A DNA stretch of 44,712 bases from Anthoceros angustus (lineage: Eukaryota > Streptophyta > Anthocerotopsida > Anthocerotales > Anthocerotaceae). Numbering within the stretch: position 1 is the first letter of the stretch; each line of letters starts with the position of its first letter. The stretch is from assembly GCA_010909165.1 (NCBI GenBank), contig VJWM01000351.1, positions 1-44,712 of the forward strand, in the 5' to 3' direction. The notes under the pieces were generated by a model, which was not told the DNA's origin, searched no databases, and saw only the letters and a program-made list of their open reading frames with translations. Both the position numbers and the translations under genes were made by a program. This document shows, one piece after another, positions 11,745 to 20,812 of this stretch.

Positions 11745-12425
11745 GCGACCCCCTGGGCAGTGCTCTCTTCGCCATTGCTCACTATAGGGCCCTATCTAGG
11801 GCCGCCTTCTCAACGCGCGACTATGTCTTCTCTTCGCTGGCAAACGACTCTCACATCCTCGGGCCTGGGGACAAAGTCAAGGAGGCCTTTGAGCTCTTCT
11901 CTCATGAGCTTTCTTTGGTGGGCTTGAAGGTCAAATCCAAGTGCGTGTCACGGTCTGGATTCTACCTAATTTGCGGTTTCTGTGGGAGATTACTCGGCTT
12001 TGGGATCATTCTGGGGTCCCTTTGGTTCCCTTGACTTCATCGGGAGCTTCCTGGACCAGGCTCTCGCAGAGGACCTCTCCCATGTCGAGGACCTCCCTTT
12101 GCTGGAGGATACACAGGTGGCCTTTGGAATTCCTTCCTCCTGTTTTGCTAGGCGCCCTGGTTACCTCATCCGTACGCTGCCTCCGTCCCCGACCCTTTTA
12201 TCCCGGCTGCGGCGGTTTGATAGGAAGATTTATGGATACTCTTGGGGACATTCGGGATCGGGGCAGGTGCCCTATGGCGACTGTAGCTGGCGTCCCACCG
12301 CAATTTGGAGGCACAGTCTCTTCTTGGAGCTCTCTTCCCGGGGCTTTTCCTGGCGGTTGGGCCCTCTCACCCTGGCACTCGATTCATCCTCCATAAGAGG
12401 CCCTTTCCGGAGGATCTCGTATTAG
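11745..12425 (+). pseudogene. Reverse transcriptase fragment (GDPLG / LANDSHI type)
   Basis: The frame begins SGDPLGSALFAIAHYRALSR (motif B) and reaches VFSSLANDSHILGPGD, where a functional RT would have a Y/F/L-ADD box. Here it is ANDS, so the first catalytic Asp is Asn and the second is Ser. LVGLKVKSK follows. A shifted frame then reads FIGSFLDQALAEDLSHVEDL, followed by PLLEDTQVAFGI and ARRPGYLIRT. I recognise this arrangement as an RT family seen repeatedly in plant genomes, from memory only. Frameshifts occur near 11960 and 12430. Confidence 0.6.
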
Positions 12426-12689
12426 GTGTGGAGGAGGGAACCTTCTCTCTCCAAACGTCCTTGAGCCAAGCTAGGGACATGTTATAGGTGGATGCTCGGA
12501 AGGACTTCCTCCTTTCTTGACATTTATTGATGGTTTCGAGGGGTTGAGCATCCTGCTCGGCGGCTCGGCGAGGCTTTCGGTCATCCTCCGGGACCCCTCC
12601 ATCCCAGTCCACAAGAGCGGCTCGCTCTTGTTACAGGAAGGCGTGGGTGCTTGGCTGACGCCCATGCATCCGGGGTTTTCACATCACAC

Positions 12690-13050
12690 CAACCACCTTC
12701 ACTCTGCGATGCGATTGGTCTTGGCTGCTCCGGCTGTGGCTTCGCTCTTACTTGTGAGTGCGGCTCGCCCTCGATGATTACGGGTACACCTTGCTCGTTG
12801 TCCCCACGGGGGTCATCGCATTGCCACTCACGATGCCATCCGCGATGTCATGTTCGCCATCGCTCGCGAAAGCGGCTATATGACCTGGAGGGAGCGGGTG
12901 TATACTCTCCATACAGGTCGTTCAATCAGGGCTGACCTGTACCTTGTCTGCGGCGACCAGGTTTCGGTGGCTGATGTGGTGGTTAGGGCAATGGCTAAGG
13001 ACTTTGACAAATTTGTCAAAGTCCTGTGCCAAAGCTTACCATGCGAGTAG
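12690..13050 (+). pseudogene. C-terminal Cys/His and PD-(D/E)XK-like nuclease relic
   Basis: Near 12755-12800 a CECGSP segment is followed by DDYGY. After a frame change, C-P-x-G-G-HRIATHDAIRDV and AIARESGYMTWRERV precede GRSIRADLYLV and VADVVV. The order Cys motif, HD-x-I-x-D, an E after the RESGY helix, RADL and a V-x-D-V strand matches nuclease-like domains at the C-terminus of some non-LTR and related RT proteins. In PD-(D/E)XK folds these acidic residues bind metal. No structural comparison was possible, so the nuclease assignment is an inference. Confidence 0.4.
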
Positions 13051-13416
13051 ACACGGTGCGGGGTTGTCCCTCTCAATTGCCCTTCAATGGGCGCTCTCAA
13101 CAGCGATCCTCCACAAGGCGGCGACAGTAGGTGACACATCTTCCTCTACCTCCGTGGTTTGCAGGCCGTTTATTCTTCCTGCATATGACATTGTGGGTGT
13201 AGTAGGTGACTTTAGGTAGGGAGCTCAGTTGCTCCTCTTCACCTCGACCCCCTGGTCCCCTTTGGTTGTCCCCTCCTGGATGGGCTTTTCCCATCGTTTT
13301 TCACCTCAATAAAATCCTTCCTTCATTCAATTTACGGCTGTATGTGTACACCCTCCTTCAACGGCTGTATCTCTAGTTTAGACGTATGTGTACACCCTCC
13401 TTCATTGTGATATAAG

Positions 13417-13761
13417 TTTTGGCTCATAGTGGTTCTTCTACCCTAGTGGATATAAACAAAGTTATTGTTGTTGTTTATTGTTGTTTTGGCTCATGGTGGT
13501 TTTCTACCCTGTTGGATATAAACAAAGTTATTGTTGTTGTTTATTGTTGTTTTGGCTCATCGTTGGTTCTTCTACCCTAGTGGATATAAACAAAGTTATT
13601 GTTGTTGTTTATTGTTGTTTTGGCTCATCGTTGGTTCTTCTACCCTAGTGGATATAAACAAAGTTATTGTTGTTGTTTATTGTTGTTTTGGCTCATCGTT
13701 GGTTCTTCTACCCTAGTGGATATAAACAAAGTTATTGTTGTTGTTTATTGTTGTTGTTGTT
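13417..13761 (+). repeat. 68-bp tandem repeats ending the LINE (TTG-rich tail)
   Basis: Five units of TTTTGGCTCAT..., each including CTACCCTAGTGGATATAAAC (or a variant) and ending in TTGTTGTTTATTGTTG, run from about 13417. Units 3-5 begin at 13550, 13618 and 13686, are each 68 bases and appear identical. Units 1 and 2 differ by a few bases. The array ends in a (TTG)n tract at 13741-13762. Repetitive tails of this kind are common at LINE 3' ends. Confidence 0.9.
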
Positions 13762-13822
13762 GGTCTAGGGCGCCGCCAGAATTAGTCCCAAAGGGCATGG
13801 GTTCGAAGCTCATGCATGATAG
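13762..13822 (+). other. tRNA(Leu)-like relic or SINE head adjacent to LINE tail
   Basis: GGTCTAGGGCGCC (13762-13774) resembles the D-arm/A-box of plant tRNA(Leu). GGGCATGGGTTCGAAGCTC (13793-13811) resembles the variable arm and TPsiC arm/B-box. The anticodon region is missing or degraded and no acceptor stem can be paired, so this is not a functional tRNA gene. It directly follows the LINE (TTG)n tail. It may be a tRNA-derived SINE, a target relic, or the product of template switching. Confidence 0.4.
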
Positions 13823-14240
13823 TGTTTATCATCATGAGCTTCTTTTTCCCATCAGATCCCTCGTTGTGAGGAGGAGTAGTTAATCAGCCATACTCTCGAA
13901 AGTGCGGTGTACGAATCAAACATCCCAAAACGATACGAATGTAGTGTTGGATAGGCACCCTGGAAATACGGGGAGACACACCCTGAAAATCTTCGACGAG
14001 ACAACGATACGGCACAGCACGTGCACATCAAAGACACAACGGATCCCCTGGATTGCCAGAGCAACAAGTGGTCTACGTGTAGTCACTGTGGCACTTAATG
14101 AAAACTATCAAGCTGCTCGGCACGGCAGAAGTGGCCTTTAGTGCATTTGATCCCCCTGCTTGGTCATTTCGCACTTGCAGGTGCATCAAACAACACCATA
14201 AAATCTTCTATATCGTGATGGGTCAATATTTTGTGGGACG

Positions 14241-14246
14241 TTTATT
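14241..14246 (-). terminator. Candidate polyadenylation signal for the WAT1-like gene
   Basis: AATAAA on the minus strand lies about 160 bases beyond the stop codon of the WAT1-like gene. Position and sequence fit a near-upstream poly(A) element. There is no transcript evidence here. Confidence 0.4.
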
Positions 14247-14406
14247 CTTGGCTTTGAACAATGTCGGAGGCCTGCATGCATTTCTCCAAAAAGTTGACTC
14301 ATCGGGAGCTCCTCATCCCTCAATGCTCGTTAAGGTGGAATACTATTCCTGTGGCCAGAGGAAGTACATCTCAGTGATGCACAAAGCCACAACTGTCACA
14401 CTAGTG

Positions 14407-16025
14407 TCAACAACTTACATCTGCTAGTAGCGGTGTTGTCAGATGGCTGGGTGCCTTTTCCAAATCTGAGCTCGGAACATGCACCCTTGAGGAGCTGATT
14501 TTCAGCTCCTGTGCTCTACCCCAGACCACAAAGTACAGGCCCAGCACGATGGCAACTCCTCCAACCAAGCTGCAGCGAAAAATAGACAGAGGCCTTAGAC
14601 TTGCCTGCGACTCAACAAGGATGTTAAACAGAGCACGAAATGGTGACCGACCTTCCCAGGAATAAGGCATTCCCCAGAAAGATCACTGCCAGGGCAGTTG
14701 CAATCAAGCATTGCAGTGGCATGAAAGCTGCTGTCATGATTGTCCCGCCTATCTTTAGACACCACGCTTGAAGGGTATAGTTGAAGCCAGAAGCAATCAC
14801 TCCCTGGAAGGAGATCAGAAACACGTGGTTAGTAGTAACTCGGGTTGCATACATGTGTGATGGTTTGAGTTCAGCACTTACTGTGTAGACAACCCCAATG
14901 ACTGATGCCCCCCAGTGCAGAGCCCAGTCGGATGAATCTGTCTTCCAGGAAATTGCTGTCACTGTGAATTGGAGTGCGGAGAAAAGGTAGGTGAAGCCCA
15001 GAATGGTAAGTGGTGCGGGATACTCTTTCTGAATCGCAGTCTGCAAGAATCGTCTCCGGGTGACTTTAAATAATTTAATATTTTAAATAATTAGCAATGC
15101 ACCACAACCGGCAGCAGCATGATACAGCCTGATTCTTACTCACCTGCATTGCAAGATAAGCAGCCCACAGAAAATTGCTGAAGACAAGGATCACAGCACC
15201 CAATTGCCATTCACTCCAGTTCAAGTTGAACCCCGTTTGGAGTTGGAGCCACTGCCCGACGGGGGTGTGCGCTGCTAGTCTGAGTTCATCAGTGCTTGGC
15301 GTGCCCAGCAGTTGAGGGCCTCGGGTAAAGGTGATTGTCATAGCCCCCAACATGCATAAGGTTGTGCCCAGAATCTTTGCCACTCCATCCCGTCTTTTCA
15401 CGTTGAGCTTCTCCATTCTGTTGCACCAACGTGTCAGGGGCTGTTCCACAAGAGCTAAGGTGCTCTAGCAATGAGGATGCTCACCCCGCGGCAGTGGAAA
15501 CCATGAAAGCGAAAGCAGGAACCGTGTTTTGAAATGCAGCTCCTAGGGCAGCAGATGACATCCCAACTCCTATCAGGAAGGCCGACTGTGCACCGTAGAT
15601 TCTGCAAACGAACCACTGCTTCAGCTGACGAGAAGTCTCCGAGACAAGGAAAATGACAGAAATCCTTGCGCAAACGGGACCCGACAAACTCACCCAACAA
15701 AACCCAAAGCGAAGAACTGCAGCAACAGCCTGAGGGTGAGAGGAGGCCTGATGTTCCTGGTTGACAAGGCAAGCACATACAATCAGCCAGCGTCAAAAAA
15801 AAAAACCTACAGCTCTTCAACAAGAAGAAGAATACCAGACCTTTCAAAGATCAGAGCAGCCGGAAGAAACATGGCAAGCGCAATGGCGCTCCTGTAGAAG
15901 TTGAAGATGAGAAAGCTGAGGCCGGTGTCGAGGGCCAGTCGAGAGAGGATCTGATATCCAGCAAACACGGTCTGCACCACAACCAGAGCCACAGGCAGCC
16001 GGGCCTGCTCCCACCAACCGGCCAT
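14407..16025 (-). CDS. WAT1-related (EamA / nodulin MtN21-like) transporter, seven exons
   Basis: Seven GT-AG exons join in frame without a break: 16025-15841, 15756-15694, 15601-15485, 15417-15144, 15040-14882, 14803-14652 and 14569-14407, giving 370 residues and TGA. Length and intron style fit the plant WAT1/UMAMIT family, ten-helix membrane proteins related to drug/metabolite transporters. Family members move amino acids or auxin, and Arabidopsis WAT1 is vacuolar. Visible landmarks are MAGWWEQARLPVALVVVQ (helix 1), FNFYRSAIALAMFLPAALIF, RPPLTLRLLLQFFALGF, the AAFQNTVPA motif (residues 105-112), MEKLNVKRR (123-131) before the second EamA half, and MPLQCLIATALAVIFLG. I start at the ATG at 16025, because an upstream in-frame GTG (16043) would need a non-standard start. 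The intron 6 donor GTCGGT is weak but keeps phase. Substrate cannot be read from sequence. Confidence 0.93.
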
Positions 16026-17700
16026 GACCACAGCAGCACGCACTGGTCACGGAAAAATGGTGCCTTCCCGGATGGCAGCCCCTCTAGCCACTCCCCAGTG
16101 TGCAAACCAAGGCAAGCGCAATGCTGCGGCAGGTGGCAATGCCCTCAGCACAGCATTGCTGCGGCCAGAAGGAGTCTGGTCGAGGATCACTCTCAGCCTC
16201 GCTGGCTGGAGAGGTACACCCAAGGTCAGCTGTCCTTCTCACGCTCATGTTAAGCCAATTCTAGCGTGCGCTCATTGTGCTGAACCTGCAGGCGGAAGCA
16301 GGGCAGAACCAAAAAAGGCGGCTCAGCGCCTGCAGGGCACGCAGATCAAGAACACATTTCTCCTCTCCAAAACACACATACAAGTACAGCAGCGGCAGTC
16401 GGAGAATGTGAAGCAAACAGCCAGAAACTCAAATCCGTTAGAACAGTAAGAACATTCATGACTCGGAGGAGATGAAATCCCAATGCCCACGGACTTGGAA
16501 TTGAAATGACCCACACAATGCACAGGGATTGGAACTGCTCATAACGTTTTCACACATGAGGGATTTCTTGCGGGGCACGGCCGGGATCTGACATGGTGCA
16601 GGGCACACGAAAACTGGCTCCGCATCTACCGGCAAAAGACAAGCAGAAAACTGTATTCAGGAAGCTGCGCTTGCCCTGCAGCTTGCTGCCGAACTTGCTG
16701 GGACTGATCTACTGTGAATATTCGTAACCCACACGAGGCAGCCCTGGCACAATCGTCGAGCACGATTGGAAGCATTTCTCTCTCTCTTTTGGAGAACAAT
16801 GTTTACATACATACTCCTGCAGCTTGTTGGCCAGCGCAAGGCAACGTGGTCGAGACGAAACCGTCCATCAGGCTCAGGCAGGATTTGACTGCAGACTGTG
16901 AAAGCCTCGGCTCTCAAGCGCTGTTGGCGCCATGCCACATGCGGAAGGCGTGTCACATTTGGTGCATATCCTGGGTGGGCCAGCGTCCGGGCACGCTACG
17001 TGTCGGCGTACTTACATGGCCATGCTCATATCTCAGAGGTGCTATCCGAAATGATCTCTGGATTGGGAATGGTGACAACCCATCCGCAGGCTCAAGAATC
17101 GCTGGTGTCTTTGAACATGCTGTTCCTCAAAGGACGGGCAAAGATTTTTCAACTATCCAGACTCCACAGTCCACAGCGATGAAGCTTGTGGGATTGTGAA
17201 GTTTGCAAGCCTCTTCTGCACACGTATTGATGGATGATATTCTGAAGGGATGTCATTGCTACACAGTCTTCACAGGCAGCACAGAGCACAAAGCTCTTGT
17301 GCTCTGTAGTTCCGATATGAGTGGTGAAAGCTGTCCAGATGACCTATCAGTTCAAGGTGGAGGTTAAGATGGTTTTTCAGGGTTGAAGGAAGTTGTTCTT
17401 TTTTGTGTGCATGTAGCATCAGTTGCGGGGTCGTAGGCCACCACAGCTCTGGGCAAAGCGCAGAAGATGCTATGGCAGAAATGGCACATTGTACACGCTC
17501 ACAAGACTTGCAACTACGAATGTACGTCAACAAAATATTGGACTGCCCAAGTTTTTTTACAACGGTATAAACTGCAATCCCTTGCATATACAAAGACCCT
17601 CAGTGGTCCACCCTTATTTCATACAACTGTTTGCTGCCTAGCATGGCAGCCAGACATAAGATTGTACAGTGAAAGAACTGATCGCTGTTAAAACTACTGC
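16026..17700. other. Intergenic region between the WAT1-like and LEA genes
   Basis: I see no supported gene. Open frames reach about 160 codons but lack motifs and overlap on both strands. This holds the upstream region of the WAT1-like gene and the downstream region of the LEA gene, which are both on the minus strand. There is a short CT tract near 16775. No TATA motif is convincing for the WAT1-like gene. Confidence 0.5.
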
Positions 17701-17752
17701 ATATTAACAAGCCATGGTACATCTGCCAGCTTCGAGAATCCTTGCAAACCAT

Positions 17753-18154
17753 TCACTTGTTTCCAGAGAAGGCGTTCTTGATGTTGTCAGTAGCCTGTGA
17801 TGCAATCACATTGCACACAAAGTCTCAGAGTGGGTGATCAGAGCACCCAAGGAGGTCTGCATTCAACAAAGACAGGATGATGCATGTGGTTACCTGCTGG
17901 ATGACATTGCCAGTCTTGTCTTTGGCCTCCTCGGCCTTGACTTGAGCGGTGTGTGTAGCATCAGCAGCGCCCTGCTTGGTCTGGCCCCACTTCCCCTGAC
18001 CGGCTTCCCCAGTCTCATTGGCCTTGTCGCGGGCAGTCTGGCCGAAGCCCTGAGCCTGGGACTGGGCCTCTCCAGCCTTCTCCTGGCCGAACTGGGCTGT
18101 CTCGTCAGCCTTGCGGGCAGCGGCATCCTTGGTCTGCTGGAACTGCTCGGCCAT
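17753..18154 (-). CDS. Small LEA protein (group 3 / LEA_4-like), two exons
   Basis: Exon 1 (18154-17894, 87 codons) and exon 2 (17794-17753, 13 codons plus TGA) flank a 99-base GT-AG intron in phase 0 and give a 100-residue hydrophilic protein. It is rich in Ala, Gln, Lys, Glu, Gly and Thr, with no Cys or Pro. Repeated amphipathic segments such as KADETAQFGQEKAGEAQSQA and VKAEEAKDKTGNVIQQ resemble the 11-mer repeats of LEA_4 proteins. The tail reads ATDNIKNAFSGNK. Such proteins are mostly disordered and protect membranes or enzymes during drying and cold. The chosen ATG has A at -3 and G at +4. The frame stays open upstream through another ATG at 18346, so a longer product is possible. Upstream ABRE-type motifs fit stress regulation. 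Confidence 0.87.
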
Positions 18155-18324
18155 TGTGCTCGAAGTGGGTTGCCCGGACGAGTACTTGAGGAATCCTTTC
18201 GACACACGGAAGAGGGTGGAAGCAGAGGAGACTCGAGAGGGCGATGCTGCAGAGCAGTGAAAGGAGATGCTGAGCAGGAAGCAGATAGAGCGTTGGATTG
18301 CTGAACTGTTGCGAGAACGACAGG

Positions 18325-18331
18325 ATTTATA
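18325..18331 (-). promoter_or_regulatory. Candidate TATA box of the LEA gene
   Basis: TATAAAT on the minus strand lies 171 bases upstream of the chosen ATG, which would leave a 5' leader of about 140 bases. No competing TATA motif lies closer. Confidence 0.5.
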
Positions 18332-18356
18332 CGAAGTGCGAGCCATCGGAGGTGAA

Positions 18357-18406
18357 CGTAGAGATGCTCTTCGTGTCGACACGTAGAGATGCTCTACGTG
18401 TCGACG
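18357..18406 (-). promoter_or_regulatory. 25-bp tandem repeat with ACGTGTC (ABRE-type) motifs
   Basis: Two 25-base units (18357-18381 and 18382-18406) beginning CGTAGAGATGCTCT differ at two or three positions. ACGTGTC occurs on the minus strand at 18378-18384 and on the plus strand at 18396-18402. ACGTG(G/T)C is the abscisic-acid response element bound by bZIP factors of the ABF/AREB class. The pair sits just upstream of the candidate TATA box. ABA or drought control of the LEA gene is inferred from this. Confidence 0.55.
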
Positions 18407-18953
18407 CCACATTTCGAGCCTCCTGGGATGGGCACATGGCTCATAGGTGTCTTCGTTACCAATGACAAGACACAAGGTGCCAAGGGTACGTTTCAGGTAT
18501 AAAATCAGCATTTCTGCTATGGGATGCCGCGTTCACCTAGCTTATGCATGGTGCTTGGCCCATGTTCATCTCGACCAATCTTCTCCTCAGCTACTGAGCA
18601 TATGATTCATAGATCATGACACTAAGGTCCTATCATGTTCGCTGCCTGGCAAGCTTACAAGTTGATTTTGGCTGGCTTTCGCTGCTTCACTTGCGTCCAT
18701 TTTCAAGACACGATTGAAGGTGATGCGTCGTCTGTTTAGGGGATTGGTACAAGCTTTGTGCAATCACATGCGAAGGAAGGGCCAAAAAGGAAGGGTCTGA
18801 AAAATCTGGACAAGGCTGCACCGTCGCGCATGGCTTCATTTTGCAAGATTCCGCCCCCTGCATTTACAAGGGCTGATTGAAGAGGTGGTCAGTGACCAAA
18901 TATGTGTGGGCACAGCCATGTTTCTGGCCGCACTCTGGCATTTGGTACAGGGC

Positions 18954-18984
18954 CTACAATGACCCAAGTTTTGGGTCATTGTAG
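18954..18984. repeat. Perfect 14-bp inverted repeat with 3-base loop
   Basis: CTACAATGACCCAA (18954-18967), loop GTT, then TTGGGTCATTGTAG (18971-18984) form a perfect hairpin. It lies about 800 bases upstream of the LEA start codon. No U-tract or coding sequence is attached. Confidence 0.9.
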
Positions 18985-19481
18985 TCATTGGCATCCACGG
19001 CAGAATTTGCATTCACATCTTGGCGTCTTACTATCAGGACTGCACTTGCCGAGTAAGGTCTGAATCGCGCATGTTGGGTAGGCGCATTCAGTTTTTTCAC
19101 TTTTGGTGTTAGCCATTCTGAGATTCTGGCAGCTCCCACGCCAGTTGTGGGGTAGGATGTTATCAGAAATCTGCCTAGCCTACAGCTGCATCTGGGATGG
19201 TTGCGGGATGCTGCCCTAATCCTGGACACCTACCTGGAATTGATGTGTCTCAGACTGGTACTGGCCTTTCATTTCTTGGGTGTCTGGCAAAGCGTGATTT
19301 GATGGGTAAGGACAGTTCTGGCGGGCGATAAGTTGCTTTGACGACCCGGGATTGAAAGGAGTAACGGCCCCAGCCCATGGTCTGCAAAACAGGTGACGGC
19401 ACATGCGAAACCTACACGAGGAGTGAACTTTGAAGCGAACCGACAATGACAGCGACCATGGTCGATCGGTGACAGTCACTA

Positions 19482-20010
19482 CAGTCGGCCCCCCCTAATT
19501 GGGAACTCTATAAATGGGATTCCTCTCTAAATGGGACCTCCCATCCTACTCCCTTTAGTTTACAATGTAATAAATGGGATTTTTCCCTAAATGATAATTG
19601 GGACCTTTTGAAACATACATTCATGTTAGTTTCACCTCCCTAAATGGGATTTCTATTTTTTTTACTAAAAAACATTAAAAAAGAAAGAAAAGAATCGATT
19701 ATTTGAGCACAATAGACTTTTAGGTGTGATTGAAGACTCTTAAGCTAAGCTTTTTCCTTTATGATAGGTATAGGTTTTTTGATGTTGCTTAAAGAAAGCG
19801 CTAGCTTTCAAACAACTATATAGAGAAGTGGTAAAAGTTATTTTAGTGAAACCTATCAATCAAAATTTAAAATTTTCTTTGTTTTTGGGTATTTTTGATT
19901 TTTGATTTTATAATATTTTTTATTATTTTTAAATAGGAAAATATAATCGGGACACCTCCTTAATGGGACCTCTAAAGGCACTCAAACCAGTCCAATTAGT
20001 GGGTATACTA
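19482..20010. mobile_element. AT-rich element with degenerate pogo/mariner-like ends (MITE candidate)
   Basis: The left end, following TA, reads CAGTCGGCC, a C-tract and then CTAATTGGGAACTC. The reverse complement of the right end reads TAGTATACCCACTAATTGGA. The two share C(T/A)CTAATTGG at similar depth, as expected of worn terminal inverted repeats. CAGT starts and TA targets are typical of Tc1/mariner and pogo elements. The interior is AT-rich, non-coding, and repeats AAATGGGA(T/C) several times near both ends. The ends are too diverged to be sure. Confidence 0.4.
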
Positions 20011-20039
20011 AAACTCTTGTCATTTGAGACACATATTAA

Positions 20040-20812
20040 AGGCACAGAAAGACAATGGGCGGTGCCTTAAGCGTGCTCCCGGCATCGGAACACGTCTTTG
20101 TAGTCTTTCCAGTCGTGGAGAGGTGAAAGGGCGAGCCGGACACCAGTCCGGTTTCGACTAGCGGTTGCAATAGGCCGTGGCCCGAGCCGTCCGTGCACTC
20201 CCGGAGCCAGATTCGGCATTTACGCGCCCGTTTCATCTGGCCGGGTTGCGCCTTGACGTACGGCCGACGGTAGGCAACCTCGGTGACCACAGTGCAAGAC
20301 GAAGCGGCGTTGTCTGTACAATGCTTGACAATGGTGACCTCCATGACCGTATACATGCCACAAATATGACCGCGTACAAAGAATATTTTAATGTTTGGCA
20401 TGGTATATTCTTGCATGTTCAAACCAGTTTAGTGAGAGTTTCATGGTAACCTAATCATGTTAGATGTCATTATAATTTACGCTAATTGATCGTTTATGAT
20501 TCGGTTTTTATTTATGATCAGCCTGCATGATCATAGTATCCATAGATCCACATATGGGATTGGATACCTAAGTCTGAACAAGAAAGACCATGAAGGCCGG
20601 CACTATGTATATCGAGAAGCCGAAAATGAAACATCTCGTGCCTTCGAACGCTTTTCCTTTCTGCCTTCCTTGGAGCTCGAAGCTTCCTTGGACCTTGCAC
20701 CGTGCTTCCTTTTGCCTGTTGAAGATTTCTGCATGTACCGGCCATGCTCCTCTTGGACACTTGTGCATGAGCCACCTCCAAGCACATTGAGATTGCGTGT
20801 TTTCACTGCAGG
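20040..20812. other. Non-coding interval
   Basis: Only short overlapping frames with no motif are present. The first half is GC-balanced and 20440-20530 is AT-rich. I see no gene here. Confidence 0.4.

Larger units (their letters stand above)
11716..13320 (+). mobile_element. Second non-LTR retroelement, 5'-truncated, nested in the LINE tail
   Basis: This 1.6-kb block carries the C-terminal half of a different reverse transcriptase followed by a putative nuclease domain. It is bracketed by the same 14-base string CTTCATTCAATTTA (11702-11715 and 13321-13334), and AATAAA lies at 13309-13314, just before the right copy. A 5'-truncated element with a polyadenylation signal at the 3' edge and a flanking duplication is the usual outcome of target-primed reverse transcription. 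The flanking similarity extends imperfectly beyond 14 bases (TGTGTACACCCT on both sides), so repetition within the LINE tail is an alternative explanation. Confidence 0.6.
687..13761 (+). mobile_element. L1-type LINE (non-LTR retrotransposon), interrupted and decayed
   Basis: In order along the plus strand I read a coiled-coil ORF1 with an RNA-binding-like C-terminus, an exonuclease-endonuclease-phosphatase (EEP) endonuclease, the linker, the start of RT, then after a gap of about 6.4 kb the remaining RT with YADD, a C-terminal Cys/His motif, and a repetitive 3' tail ending in TTG-rich sequence. The two halves are complementary: the first stops in the N-terminal part of RT and the second resumes there. 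I infer one element split by insertions (about 2890-9370 and about 11716-13320) rather than two unrelated fragments. Many stops and frameshifts make it inactive. The 5' boundary is not defined; 687 is only the first coding base I can support. Confidence 0.75.

Noticed and set aside
16714-17199. Open frame of 161 codons between the two host genes
   Set aside because: No family resemblance and no splice or codon support; an overlapping frame is also open. It is likely untranslated or intergenic sequence.
17825-18511. Single 228-codon open frame covering the LEA gene
   Set aside because: It reads through the intron donor and through the promoter candidate. The spliced 100-residue product with the ATG at 18154 explains the sequence better. 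The upstream extension is kept only as a finding.
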